Assembly: GCA_933228675.1 (NCBI GenBank)
Contig: OW121744.1
Location: forward strand, 17,000,394-17,064,393
Length of the DNA: 64,000 nt
Source: Stomorhina lunata
Taxonomy: Eukaryota > Arthropoda > Insecta > Diptera > Rhiniidae
Direction of reading: 5' to 3'
The notes beneath the pieces are model-generated. The model saw only the letters and a program-made list of their open reading frames with translations. It had not been told where the DNA came from and searched no databases. Of this stretch, positions 1 to 11,874 are shown in pieces. The position numbers were made by a program, and so were the translations under genes. How positions within the stretch are numbered: the stretch's first letter is position 1; every line of letters begins with the position of its first letter.

Positions 1-640
1 GTTTAACACGAAAATTTTAAGTCAATTTGTATACTTCTTATATAGGGTTCCAATTCCTCTAATTCACTTTTTTTGTAACAGCTCTAGTTTTCGAGATATA
101 CATTTTTTTTAAATTTTTTTTAACATAAGTGGCAGTTTTACCTACTTAGTAAAAAGAAACAATCAAAATTTAGCTACAATATTACTTTCATGCTGCCCCA
201 ACATAATATTTACTCCACCTAGTAGTTTTGGAGATATAGCTAAATATATAAAAAAAAAACATTTTTTTTTTAATTTTTTGTTTCTCAAAAATTCATAAAA
301 ATATACAGATAATAGCAAATGTTCCAATATTTTTCTATAGCCATATAGGCTGATATGTCCTGCATAAAATGCAATATTTCCTACTTAAATGGACACAACA
401 GTTTTGATTTTATTATAAATTTTGTGAAACTACATCGTAGTTTTTGTATGTTGTTTTCCAAAAAATTAATAAAATTAAACTTTTTGTTGTATGTATTTTC
501 TGTTAATGATAAAGACTTACTTTATTTTGAATAAGACCTATAGTTGTGGTTGGATTTTAACAATATATAGCTTGCTATATGCACAGCATATTTTTCTATA
601 TGATAAAAGGAAAATAATAGAAATTTGTCTTTCTTCTCTA
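1..640. other. AT-rich non-coding sequence, no gene seen
   Basis: No splice-bounded coding segment, RNA gene or tandem repeat could be recognised. Two short similar phrases (TTTTCGAGATATA near 92 and TTTTGGAGATATA near 227) are each followed by an A/T run, which hints at old duplicated repeat DNA. Small open frames here have no recognisable protein features. Confidence 0.5.
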
Positions 641-644
641 TTTT

Positions 645-2645
645 TTTATGAATTTTTGAAAAAAAATTTCTATAGAAAAATTTTTAATAAAAATATTTCT
701 ATAGAAAAATTTTTAATAAAAATATTTTTATAGAAAAATTTTTGATAAAAATTTTCTATGAAAAAAATTTTCTATAGAAAAGTTTTTGATAAAAAAATTT
801 TCTATATAAAAATTTTTGATAACAATTTTTAATAAAAAAATTTTTTATAGAAAAATTTTTGATAAAAATTTTTAATGAAAAATTTTTGATAAAAATTTTT
901 AATGAAAAATTGTTGATAAAAGTTTTTAATGAAAAATTTTTGATAAAAATTTTTAATGAAAAATTTTTGATAAAAATTTTTAATGAAAAATTTTTGATAA
1001 AAATGTTTAATAAAAAAATCTTCTAAAAAATTTTTGATAATAAAAAATCTGATAAAAAAATTTTTGATAAAAAAATTTTCCACAGGTACATTTTTTATCG
1101 AAATATTTTTGATAAAAAAAATTTTCAATCAAAAAATCTTCTATAGAAAAATTTTTGATAAAAATTTTTAATCATTTTTTTTTTTGTTTTTGTTGATAAA
1201 CAAATTTTCTATAGAAAAATTTTTTTATAAAAATTTTTAATAAAAAAATTTTCAACAAAAAAATTTTTAATAAAAAAATTTTTAATAAAAAAAATTTTCA
1301 ATAAAAAAATTTTTAATAAAAAAATTTTCTATAGAAAGATTTTTTATCTTTTTTGATAAAAATTTAATAAAAAAATATTTTCTAGAAATATTTTTTATAG
1401 AAAAATTTTTTATCAAAAAATTTTTGATAGAAATTTTTAATAAAAAATGTTTGATACAAATTTTTGTGAAAAAAATTTGTAATAAACATTTTTAATAAAA
1501 AATTTTCTATAGAAAAATTTTTTATAGAAAACTTTTTGATAAAAATTTTTAATAAAAAAATTTTCTATAAAAAATTTTTTTGATAAAAATGTTTAATAAA
1601 AAAAATTCTATAAAAAAAGTTTCTGTAGAAAAATTTTCTATAGAAAAATTTTTGATAAAAAAAATGTTCTTTAGAAAAAAAAACTTTTTGATAAAAATTT
1701 TTAATAAAAAAATTTTTTGATAAAAATGTTTAATAAAAAAAATTCTATAAAAAAAGTTTTTGTAGAAAAATTTTCTATAGAAAAATTTTTGATAAAAAAA
1801 ATGTTCTTTAGAAAAATTTTTGATAAAAAAATTTTCTTTAGAAAAATTTTTTAAAAAAAAATTTTTTTATAGAATTTTTCATAGAAAAATTTTTTATTGA
1901 AAAATTTTTGATAAAAATTTTTAATGAAAAAATTTTTGATAAACATTTTGAATAAAAAAAATTTTCTACAGAAATTTTTTGATATAAAAATTTTTGAAAA
2001 ATTAAAAAAAAAATTCAAAATTAATAATTTGAAAGTTAAATGAACTCAAGCCTGATTAAACCTAATTTTTCAATCAATTCTAAAGTTCGAATAATTAATT
2101 CCCAAATATATAAAAATTTTTGTTAGAAAAATTTTTGATAGAAAAATTTGTTATAGAAATAGTTTTGATAAAAGTTTTTAATAAAACTTTTAATAAAAAA
2201 AATTAAAAAAAAATTTCTATAGAAAAATTTTTAATAAAAAAATTTTTGATAAAAAATTTTGATAGAAAAATTTTTGATAAAAAATTTTAATGAAAAAATT
2301 ATATGTGGAAGATTTTCTGATACAAATTTTTAATAAAAAAATTGTTGATAAAAAAAATTATCTATAAAAAAAATTTTTGATAAAAAAATTTTTTATAGAA
2401 AAATTTTTGATAGAAAAATTTTTTTGATAAAATTTTTAATAAAAAAATTTTCTATAGAAAAGTTTATGATAAAAAAAATTTCTATAAAAAAATGTTACAT
2501 AAAAAAATTTTTGATAAAAAAATAAAAAAAAAATAAAAAATCATAAAAATTTTGAATGGAAAAATTTTCTATAAAAAAGTTTTTAATGCAAATTTACAAT
2601 AGAAAAATTTTTGATAAAAAATTTTTGATAGAAAAATTTTTGATA
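645..2645. repeat. Family A AT-rich satellite, diverged block 1
   Basis: Tandem degenerate units of roughly 28-31 bp are built on the palindromic core TTTTCTATAGAAAA followed by TTTTTGATAAAAA or TTTTTAATAAAAA. Units differ by many substitutions and A/T-run length changes, so this is an old, unhomogenised part of the family. A 60-bp non-satellite segment (2014-2073) interrupts it. The short lysine/phenylalanine/asparagine-rich open frames on both strands are by-products of the low-complexity unit. Confidence 0.85.
2014..2073 (+). repeat. Dispersed ~60-bp repeat, copy 1
   Basis: Contains TTCAAAATTAATAATTTGAA and then TGAACTCAAGCCTGATTAAA followed by CCTAATTTTTCAA. A near-identical segment occurs at 18565-18626, also inside or beside family A satellite. 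It is likely a fragment of an interspersed element; the element class is not recognised. Confidence 0.6.
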
Positions 2646-2955
2646 AAAAATATAAACCATAAGTTAAGGCTCAGATTATCGACTAAACAAAACATTTTTC
2701 AGTTTTTTATGGTTTATAAACATAATGCGAGATTTTCGCATCTGTCTAAAAGTGGGGATACTCCTCCTGAAAAGATGGCTTTACCAACCATCGAAACGCG
2801 TTGTGGAATTTTGGTTTCTCCGCAAACATTTTTTTGGCTTTTTATCAATAAATTGGTCTGTTACATTAATAAATAAATGTAACAGATTTGGGATCAAATG
2901 CGAATAGTCATTCTTTTTGAATAATAATTACATCCCGACAATTTTGTTATTTTTT
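2646..2955. other. Non-satellite island inside family A, with two inverted repeats
   Basis: This higher-complexity segment interrupts the satellite. It holds TATAAACCATA at 2651-2661 with its exact reverse complement at 2708-2718. It also holds a hairpin with 11-bp perfect arms, TCTGTTACATT (2857-2867) and AATGTAACAGA (2876-2886), around an 8-base loop. Open frames of 106 and 60 codons overlap it but show no domain and start partly in satellite. It may be a transposon fragment or a relic of pre-satellite sequence; no family is recognised. Confidence 0.4.
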
Positions 2956-3765
2956 GAAAAAAAAAAAAATTCTTATAGAAAATTTTTTTTATCAAAAACT
3001 TTTCTACAGAAAAGTATTTGATAAAAAATTTTCTATAGAAAAATTTTTGATAAAGAAATTTTTCTATAGAAAAATTTTTAATATAGAAATTTTTCTATAG
3101 AAAAATTTTTAATATAGAAATTTTTCTATAGAAAAATTTTTGATATAGAAATTTTTCTATAGAAAAATTTTTAATATAGAAATTTTTCTATAGAAAAATT
3201 TTTGATAGATACATTTTTTGTAGAAATATTTTTGATAAAAAAATTTTCTATACAAACATTTTTGATAGAAAAATTTTTGATAAAAATTTTTGATAGAAAA
3301 ATTTTTGATAAAAATTTAGAATTAATACATTTTTGATAAACATTTTGAATAAAAAAATTTTCTATAAAAAATTATTTTTATAAAAAAAGATTTCTAGAAA
3401 AATATTTTTGATAAAAAATTTTTTATAGAAAAATTTTTGATAAAAATTTTTAATGAAAAATTTTTGATAAAAATTTTTAATAAAGAATTGTTGACAAAAA
3501 AAATTTCCATAGAAAAATTTTTGATAAAAAAAATTTCTATAGAAAAATTTTTGATAAAAAAAATTCTTTGAAAGATTTTTCAACAAAAATTTTCGTAGAA
3601 AAATTTTTGATAGAAAATTTTTATAGAAAAATTGTTAATGAAGAAATTTTTGATAAAAAAAATTTTATAGAAAAATTTTTTCCAGAAAAATTTTTGAAAA
3701 AAACATTTTTTTTTTAAAAAAATTTTGATAAAAAAATTTTCTGTTAATAAGTGATCTCGATTGAC
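2956..3765. repeat. Family A AT-rich satellite, block 2
   Basis: TTTTTCTATAGAAAAATTTT units resume after the unique island. Around 3050-3210 there is a locally regular run in which the core is followed by TAATATAGAAA or TGATATAGAAA. The rest is degenerate. No gene is present. Confidence 0.8.
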
Positions 3766-4998
3766 GATCATTTTCTCTACAAAAAAACATCTATATCGAA
3801 CATTTTCCATAGAAAAACAAAATATTTCGAAATCTACACAAAAAACTGTCTCTTTTAAATTTCAAACAATTCGAAATACTATTAGTCTATTACTCATTTC
3901 ACTAGCGTTAACTCTTAATGAAATACTTAATATTTGAGTCTGTCTTTCTGTCAATCTTTAAAGACTTAATCACTTGTTATGACTCCAAAGAAAAGAAAAA
4001 AAGACAGAGAAAAAGTTAACAAAACCAAAGACAAAATAAAAAAATGTATAAATGAACATGGAAACGAGCAAAAATTTAAGACAAAACGTAGTAAAGGTAT
4101 TTATTATGCAACTAACGTTTTGGTTAAAGTTGAGTGTTTTTTTTTTTTTTGATTTTTAAAGATTTAACTTCTTTTATTTTATAAACAAACCAAACAAAAA
4201 GAAAAAAAAACTCAATTGTTTGACAATAAGTATGAGTTCAATATGAGTTTTGTTGGTGTTGAAACAAATGTGTTTGGGCTGTTGGTATGACAAAATTGTA
4301 TGACATTACGGTTTTAAGCCATTAGTCTATATTAACAGGTGATTTGCAAAATTCAATTTCTAAAGCAGACACAAATTTATATTTATATGGTAAGAATAAA
4401 TATTTTTTTTTATAATTTTTTTTTTTTCATTTATATTTCTTTGGTTTTATAAATAAACTTTAGAGATAAGTTTTCGTGTTTTTTTGCACACACGTTTCTT
4501 CTTATTTTTTTCATAATATCTTTTATTTTTCTTGTGGTTTCCATTCAAGATCTTTATCATCGTAAAATTATGTGGTGATTAAGTATTCATACAACTTACA
4601 ACGAAATTGTGCCGAAAAAAAATGTGTATTTTTTGGTGTATTTGCACAACAAGTCTTTTTGAAGTGACGCAAAACTTTGAAGATTGATAAATTTTTCAAA
4701 AGATTAAATTAAATTAAATATTTTTCCTTGTAATTTTGTTATTTATCGTTTGGTGGCAACATGTTAGTACATATATCCAGTACATATTTATTCATATTTA
4801 TTTAAGAAGTTTATTGACCGTTTGTCGGGTAAATAAACAAGAAATGATTAGACAGAATTTGAGAAGGCGTTACATTACGTTAAGAGTTAAATAGAAAAAT
4901 CTGCAAAAAAATATGTTGTTTATATTTATTTTGGTAATTGGAAACCAGATATTGCTTCTTTTAAAATTGCTAAACATTTTTTATCTTCTTAAATGTAG
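3766..4998. other. Non-coding AT-rich sequence, no gene seen
   Basis: Unique-looking sequence with many homopolymer A and T runs. I see no splice-bounded exon, RNA gene or repeat. By position it is upstream of the first coding exon of the MH2 gene and is probably 5' flank or a 5' UTR intron. Confidence 0.5.
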
Positions 4999-5800
4999 GT
5001 CATTATACCATTTACCACCATAGGTGGAAAGGGTATTATAAGTTTGTGCTGATGTTTGTAACGCATAGAAATATTTGTCTTAGACCCACCTTTTAGTATA
5101 CCAATGGGCTTAGAATCACTTTCTGAGTCGATTTAGCGATGTCCGTCCATCCGTCCGTCTGGCTGGACCCCCATGTAAACCTTGTAATCAAACTACAGGT
5201 CGCAATTCTAAAGATAATTTGATAAAATTTGGCAGAGATCATTTTTTTTGATAATGGGACCATGGCTATTGAAATTGGTCAAAATCGGTCCATTATTTAT
5301 GGTACCTCCCATAGGTCCCACTTCCCGGAATTGCTATATTGGCCACAAATATCAATATTTTTTCATGAAATTTAAAACAAATACTGCTTATGTAAACCTA
5401 AATCACTGTACCAAATTTCGTTGAAATCGGTCCACATTTGACCATAGCTCCCATACAAATTCTTCTTTAAAAACGCACTAAATGAGACAAAAAATCACTA
5501 AAACGCTCGTAAATCTAAAGATAATGGAAATTTTGAGTCTATTTTTTGCATACATAATTTTTGTAACAACTGTAATCAATCTGCCAAATTTTGAGATAAT
5601 CGGTCCACATTTGACCCTAGCTCTCATATAAGTCCAAATGACGGAAACAGGTTGAATATATAAGTTTTGAGAAAATGTTTGTATGATGGCAAAATTTAGC
5701 AAATATTTGTCCTTACACAGGAAAAATAACACCTTTGACCTTAGTGGTGAAGGGTATCGTATGGTCGGCTTGACCGACTATAGCGCTTTCTTACTTGTTT
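4999..5800 (+). mobile_element. mini-me/DINE-like interspersed element with GTCY microsatellite
   Basis: A conserved-looking stretch at about 5108-5137 (ending GAGTCGATTTAGCGATG) runs straight into a GTCC/GTCT-type microsatellite at about 5136-5163. A moderately GC-richer body with repeated phrases about 'AAATCGGTCCA' and 'CCCATA' follows to the end near 5800. Drosophila mini-me elements are described as a short conserved core next to a GTCY proto-microsatellite, and this arrangement matches. The ends (GGGTATTATAAG near 5030 and GAAGGGTATCGTATGGTCGG near 5748) resemble ends of elements common in fly genomes. The 84-codon minus-strand frame inside it is incidental. The exact boundaries and subfamily are uncertain. 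Confidence 0.6.
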
Positions 5801-6225
5801 TATAATTAAAACCTTTCCATAAAATAAAACTGATTAGTTTTTTAGAACATGATCATTCATTAATAAAAAAAAATCACTACAATTGCTAGCATTCATAAAT
5901 AATCACTTTCGACAAATATAACTAAACTTTCTAGATCATGTTCTATACAAACATCGTCTCGATCGACCCTTTTTTATGCTTTAATAGTCTTTCTTCATGA
6001 TCATATATTTAGAAATGATGTCTTACCATAATTTTTTATGCAAAAATGAACCTATGTACATCCATCAATTTTATAACGAATTTGATCGCTTTCTTAAATT
6101 GTATAGCTATAGACAGACTATCACTATCAATCATTTAATGTCCAGAAAAAGATTGTATCTTTAAATTTCATAAGCAGAAAAATCTCTAAAGAGTGTTCCG
6201 AATAAAACATGCATTTACTATTTCA
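5801..6225. other. Non-coding sequence, no gene seen
   Basis: AT-rich, with sporadic CGATC and GATCAT motifs (for example near 5850 and 5995) that look like degraded family B units at the edge of the array that follows. No coding or RNA gene is recognised. Confidence 0.45.
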
Positions 6226-9215
6226 GGCAAAACTAATAAATATCATTATCTATGCAGAAAAGATCTCTATCGATCAGTTTTCATAAACAAAATATCCATA
6301 TCGATCAATTTCTATATAGGTAAGATCTCTATCGGTTATTTTTTTAATACAAAAGATCTCTCTGGATCATTTTCTATATAGAAAGATCTCTATTGATCAT
6401 TTTCTATACAGAAAAGTTCTCTATCTATCATTTTCCATACAGAAAAGATCTCTATCGATCATTTTCTATACAGAAAAGATCACTATCGATAACTTTCTAT
6501 ACAGAAAAGATCTCTAACGATTGTTTTCTATATATAAAATATCTCTATCGATCAATTTCTATATAGAAACAATCTCTATCGATCATTTTCTATACAAAAA
6601 AAATCTCTATCGATCATTTTCCATACAGAAAAGACCTCTATCGACCATTTTCTATACAGAAATAATCTCTATCTATCATTTTCTATACAGAAAAATTCTC
6701 TATCGATCATTTTCCATACAGAAAAGATCTCTATCGATCATTTTCTATACAGAAAATATCACTATCGATCATTTTCTATACAGAAAAGATCACTATCGAT
6801 CATTTTCTATACAGAAAAGATGTCTATCGATTATTTGCTGTACAGAAAAGATCTCTAACGATCGTTTTCTATATATAAAAGATCTCTATCGATCAATTTC
6901 TATATAGAAACAATCTCTATCGATCACTTTCTATACAGAAAAGATTTCTATCGATCATTTTCTATACAGAAAAGATCTCTGAAAGATCTCTATCGATCAA
7001 TTTTTTTATAGAAACAATCTCTATCGATCACTTTATATACAGAAAAGATTTCTATCGATCATTTTCTATATAGAAAAGATCTCTATCGATCATTTTCTGT
7101 ACCAGAAATATCTCTATCGATCATTTTTTATACAGAAAAGACCCATATAGAAAAGATCTCGACCGATCATTTTCTATATAGAAAAGATCCCCATCCATCA
7201 ATATTTGTGTAGAAAAGATCACTATCGATCGGTTTTTATATAGAAATTATCTCTGTCGATCATTTTCTTTTAAGAAATGATCTCTGTTGATCATCTTCTT
7301 TTTAGAAATAATCTCTGTCGATAATTTTCTACGTTTTCTATACAGAAAATATCTTTATTGATCATTTTCTATATAGAAAAGATTTCTATCGATCACTTTT
7401 TGGGCAGAAAAGATCTCACTCGATAATTTTCTGTACAGAAAAGATCTCTATCGATCATTTTTTATATAGAAAATATCCCTATTGATCAATTTTTGTATAG
7501 AAAAGATCTTTATTAATAATTTTCTGTATAGAAAAGATCTCTATCGATCGTTTTTTATATAGAAATTATCTTTGCCGATCTTTTTTTTACAGAAATAATC
7601 TCTGTCGATTATTTTCTTTGCAGAAACGATCTATATCGATCATTTTTTTCATACAAATGATATCTTTCGATTACTTTCTTTATAGAATTGATCTCTATTG
7701 ATCATTTTCTTAATAGACAATGTCTCTATCGACCATTTTTTACAGAAAAGATCTCCATCGATCACTTTATATATAGAAGAGATCTTTATCGATAATGATC
7801 TGTATAGAAAAGATCTCTATCCATCACTTCACATATAGAAAAGATCTCTATCGATCATTTTCTATACAAAAAGGATCTCTATCGATCATTTTCTATACCG
7901 AAAAGATCTCTATCGATCATTTTCTATACAGAAAAGATATCTATCGATCATTTTCTATACAACAAAGATCTCTAATGTTCTATAAAAACAAAATCGCTAT
8001 CGTTCATTTTATATACAGAAAAGATCTCTATCGATAATTTTTTTAATAGAAAAGATCTCTCTATCGATCATTTTGTATATAGAAAAGATCTGTCGATCAT
8101 TTTCTATACAGAAAAGAAATCTATCGATCATTTTTTATATTGAAAAGATCTCTATCGATTATTTTCTATATAGAAAAGATCTTTATCGATCATTTTCTAT
8201 GCAGAAAACACTATCGATCTTTTTCTATACAAAAAGGATCTCTATCGATCTTTTTATATATAGAAAAGATCTCCGTTGATATTTTTATATACAGAAAAGA
8301 TCTCCGTTGATCATTTTCTATATAGAAAAGATCTCCGTCGATCATTTTCTATATAGAAAAGATCTCCATCGATCATTTTCTATGTAGAAAAGATCTCTAT
8401 CGATCATTTTCTATATAGAAAAGATCTCTGTCTATAATTTTCTATACAGGAAAGATCTTTACTGAAATGATCTATGTCGATCATTCCCTAAATAGAAATG
8501 ATCTAAGTCGATTATTTTCTTTATAGAAATGATCTCTGTTGATCATTTTCTTTATAGACAAGGTCTCTATCGACCATTTTTTACACAAAAAAAGATCTCC
8601 ATCGATCACTTTATGTATAGAAAAGATCTTTATCGATAATTTTCTGTATCGAAAAGATCTCTATCGTTCATTTTCTATACAAAAAACATCTCTATCGATC
8701 ATTTTCTGTACCGAAAAGTTCTTTATCAATCATTTTCTATACAGAAAAGATCTTTAACGACCGTTTTCTATATACAAAAGATCTCTTTCGTTCATTTTGT
8801 ATATTTAAAAGATCTCTATCGATTATTTTCTATATAGAAAAGATCTCTATCGATCATTTTCTATACAGGAAAGACCCCAATCGATTATTTTGTATATAAG
8901 AATGATCTCTATCGATCATTTTCAAAAAAAAAAAAAGATTTCTATCGATCATTTTCCATCCACAAAATATCTATGTCGATCACTTCTTGTACAGAAAATA
9001 TCTTTCTCGATTTTTTCTGTACAGAAAAGATCTCTATCGGTCACTTTCTATGTAGAAAAGATCTCTATCGATTATTTTCTATATTTGAAAGTATCTCTAT
9101 CGATCATTTTCTATGTAGAAAATATCTCTATCCATCATTTTCTATGTAGAAAAGATTTCTATCGATCATTTGCTGTACAGAAAAGTTCTCTGTCGATCAT
9201 TTTTTATATCTCTTT
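6226..9215 (+). repeat. Family B 31-bp satellite (GATCTCTATCGATCA), forward orientation
   Basis: About 95 tandem units of 31 bp. Each unit reads GATCTCTATCGATCA followed by TTTTCTATACAGAAAA, with TATATAG and TATACAG variants. Units differ by scattered substitutions, and a few are truncated (for example near 6975 and 7330). Nested palindromes include AGATCT, ATCGAT and TTTTCTATATAGAAAA. The unit has no stop codon in any + strand frame, and 31 is not divisible by 3. This produces open frames of up to 141 codons with a 31-residue period (for example 6521-6907 and 8890-9315); these are not genes. The same family recurs inverted at 24096-24830. Confidence 0.9.
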
Positions 9216-10005
9216 TGATATATTTCTACATAGAATTATTCCCACTTTTAGTTTCTATATAAAAAAATTACCTCTGTGTAAAATTTGTTGTTATTTACTT
9301 TACACATTTTCATAAATTTTAATGACATTACTCATCCTCCGTCAACTAAATCAAAATTAACAAACAAGACGTCTTAAAATTCTTCAAATAGTCTTGATGG
9401 TAAAATCTTGTAAAGTACCTGCTAAAAAGTCCTTTGTTCTTTAAAAAGTATTTGTTTAGCAATTAAAAGAAATAAATGATAAAATCAAAATGACTTAAAG
9501 AAACTTAAATTCTTGTTGAATAAAAAGTACAAAAAAAAGAAACACTTTTGTGAATGAAGATAAACAGAAGTTAAGCAAAATAAATAAATACATAATATCT
9601 TTTGAGGACTTGACAAAAGAGATACTTTAGCAGAGACTTTTCTACAAAAATATGCATTTTAAAGATAAGAAATATTTAAAATTTGTTCTTTTATTTCAAA
9701 AATATTTAAATAACAAATTAAAACCAACTGTGAGAATTTATATTTTAAAGTTTGAGACATTCCCAGTAAAACTTTTCATTACCAAATAATGAGTTAAACA
9801 GTTAAACTATTGAACACGAACTACTTACTCATTCGCTGTTTAAGTCATTACATTAAAATGGGGATGTCATTGGAGGCAAGTACTTACCAATTGCAGAAAA
9901 GTAATGATTTGGGTAAGCAATTTGAAAGCAACAACTTTTTTGTTGTTGTTTTATTAAAAACATATATTTTTAAACGAAATACAAAATTTTTTTTTAATGA
10001 TCCCA
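9216..10005. other. Non-coding AT-rich sequence, no gene seen
   Basis: Unique-looking sequence between the family B array and a tRNA-like fragment. The stretch 9770-9920 has TTACTCATT- and ACTTACCA-type words that loosely recur near 10990-11060. This suggests both belong to one family of tRNA-derived repeats, but I could not align them convincingly. Confidence 0.4.
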
Positions 10006-10072
10006 TGGGGGCTCGAACCCAGACCCTCCGACTGCTAGGCACAGACTCTTCCACTGAGCTACTTCATATGTT
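10006..10072 (-). repeat. tRNA-like fragment with Pol III A and B boxes (probable SINE head or tRNA pseudogene)
   Basis: On the minus strand, TAGCTCAGTGG matches the tRNA A box and GGGTTCGAGCCCC matches the B box/T-arm, at normal tRNA spacing. It is not an intact tRNA. The last seven acceptor bases (TGGGATC) do not pair with the corresponding 5' bases, the T-stem has two mismatches, and no clear anticodon stem forms. A tRNA-derived SINE or decayed tRNA copy fits best. The + strand open frame across it is incidental. Confidence 0.55.
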
Positions 10073-10269
10073 GAAAACTTAGCAGCTTATAATTAATATA
10101 AACAATTTTTATTTTTAGATCCAAAATCATGTGAAAATAACTTTGTTTTTCCCTGCTTTTTTTTTTTGCTTTGTTGTAATTTTTCGAAAAATATTTTTAT
10201 ACGATTTTTTGTAATTATTTTAAAATTATTTTAAAACTTAAAGAATTTAAATCTTCTTTTTTGTATAAG

Positions 10270-10790
10270 TTTTTACATAAGATTGACTCTTACTTACTTA
10301 AATGCTACAACCTGTTAAGGTCAAAGTCCGAGCATATTTTAGAATTCCATGGATTTCGATCTTGTGCGAATATTCTCCAATTTTTTTTGAAAAATGTTCC
10401 TCTACTTGGTCTTTTTTCGAAGTTTCGGACATCCTTCTCTAACATTAGGTAGTGGGACATTTCAATTCTAATTTTATTCTCTTCATTGTATTTTTTTCAA
10501 GAGAGGGTTACTAGCCCGTAATCCTAACCCATTTTTATCGATCTTATGGGACAACTCTCGGAACATGTTAACTCACAATATTAATGGGTGTTAAACTATC
10601 TCCCCGGGTTATACCATGAGGAGGTGTGTGTCCACAGTTGAGATGAAGGATGGCCCAGATAAGTTGGGCTTACCAAGTTAAGACCAATTAGAATCGTGTT
10701 TGGTATTCAACATCCCCTACATAAACAAAATTGACTCATGATGGTATTTTTTCATTAACGTGAGTTTAGTTTAGTTTTACACATTTTTTT
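10270..10790. other. Higher-complexity intergenic or intronic block, possible transposon remnant
   Basis: This block is clearly less AT-biased than its surroundings, with words such as GGGTTACTAGCCCGTAATCC (10505), TCTCCCCGGGTTATACC and GGATGGCCCAGATAAGTTGG. It lies between two tRNA-like fragments. No coding frame of useful length crosses it. Its texture resembles the non-coding part of an interspersed element, but no family is identified and no terminal repeats were found. Confidence 0.3.
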
Positions 10791-10867
10791 ACAGAAGATA
10801 ATATTTAAGTTCTTAAAATTCAAAAATCATTTAAAAAGACTCTTTTTATAAAAAAAAAATTAAAAAA

Positions 10868-10905
10868 AATTGTTGCCCTTGGTGGGATTTGAACCGGGGC
10901 CATTC
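10868..10905 (-). repeat. tRNA-like 3' fragment (B box)
   Basis: The minus strand reads CCGGTTCAAATCCCACCAAG, a perfect B-box/T-loop followed by an acceptor-like end and then an oligo-T stretch that could end Pol III transcription. No A box is found upstream, so only the 3' half of a tRNA is present. It is probably a second SINE or tRNA relic, in the same orientation as the one about 0.85 kb to the left. Confidence 0.5.
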
Positions 10906-11687
10906 AGTTTAAATTACCATCTTAATTACAAATAAGTACTTCTGTAATAACTTATTAGTTATTCGGATGGTATGTTGTAGTCGTTACAAGGTAACCAGTT
11001 ATCAGAGTACTTGCCATTACCAAAGTTTTGCTGGGTTGTTAATGCCTATTAATATTAAACATTTCAAATTTAAAATTTTATGCCTCAGAAAGTTTTACCC
11101 ATTCTTCCATTAACTCATTCATTTAAGTGTCTGTTAACGTTAAGACATTAAATATGACCGACTTGTGGTAAAATTCATTAATTTAATAAATTTATGTAAA
11201 AAAAACTAAAAATTTCCCCCTCCCTCTGTATGAATGAAATTAATAATTTCTAAGTTAAAACTTCCGCTTATCAAAAAATACAAGTAAAAAGACCTCAAGG
11301 AAAAACACAAAAATCTTTTAAAGAAACCGAAAAAAAATTTTAAACTGATTTTTAATTCTTTTAACATAATAACAAATTTTGAAAATTACTGATTCATCTT
11401 TTAAAAGAAATTATTTAAATTTAAAAAATTCTTTCCAGAAAAAATGTTTAAATTACAATTTTGTACAAAAAAAGCATTAAATCGATATTTTTGAAATAAG
11501 CCGCTAATTTATTTATCTTTTTAATGTCTTTCATGTGCTTTCAAATATTTTTGTATTTACTTGAGAGAATTTCTTTAAAAGTTTATTGACTTAATTTTTG
11601 TTTAATTTACATATTTTTTTTAAATATTTTTGGTTTTATTATAAATCTGGTTTATTTAAATATTTTTCTTTTCTTTTATCATTTTAG
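10906..11687. other. Sequence immediately upstream of coding exon 1
   Basis: AT-rich non-coding DNA ending in a long polypyrimidine tract (TTTTTCTTTTCTTTTATCA) and the acceptor TTTTAG at 11682-11687. It is interpreted as the 3' end of an intron in the 5' UTR of the MH2-domain gene. No promoter or upstream exon could be recognised in the window. Confidence 0.5.
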
Positions 11688-11808
11688 CACAATGGTTTCC
11701 AGAAGAAAAATACTCTCCCGTTCTAGAGATGATCTGAATTTGGATCAGACATTTAGTCCACAAGAAGAGGAAGAAGATGTTTGGTATCAAAAAGATAAAT
11801 TATACAAA
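11688..11808 (+). CDS. exp: Coding exon 1 of an MH2-domain (Expansion-like) protein
   Basis: The ATG at 11692 (context CACAATGG) begins a 39-codon segment. It starts MVSRRKILSRSRDDLNL, passes an acidic run EEEED (residues 25-29) and ends DVWYQKDKLYK. An acceptor (TTTTAG, ends 11687) lies four bases upstream, so this exon also carries the last bases of the 5' UTR. The donor is a consensus GTAAGT at 11809, in phase 0. The frame continues exactly into exon 2 at 45899. Codon use is ordinary, unlike the surrounding repeats, and the basic/acidic N-terminus precedes the MH2 fold. The assignment to Expansion rests on family knowledge and on exon 2. A close MH2-only paralogue is the main alternative. 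The feature end excludes the in-frame read-through into intron 1. Confidence 0.75.
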
Positions 11809-11874
11809 GTAAGTTCAATTACACTGGTCAACATTTTAGTACAAAAACACCCAAAATTTAAAATTCTTTGGATA

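Noticed and set aside
2556..2907. Open frames of 106 and 60 codons over the island in family A
   Set aside because: Their starts lie in or beside satellite, they overlap in different frames, and neither shows a recognisable domain or splice context.
5478..5732. 84-codon minus-strand frame
   Set aside because: It falls inside the mini-me-like non-coding element.
6521..9315. Several + frames with repeated FLYRKDLYRSFSIQKR-like peptides (31-residue period)
   Set aside because: A 31-bp unit lacking stops in all forward frames automatically gives a 31-residue repeat. Substitutions are not biased to third positions, and frames end randomly.
10006..10072. Functional tRNA gene on the minus strand
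   Set aside because: A and B boxes are good, but acceptor and T-stem pairing fail and no clear anticodon arm forms.
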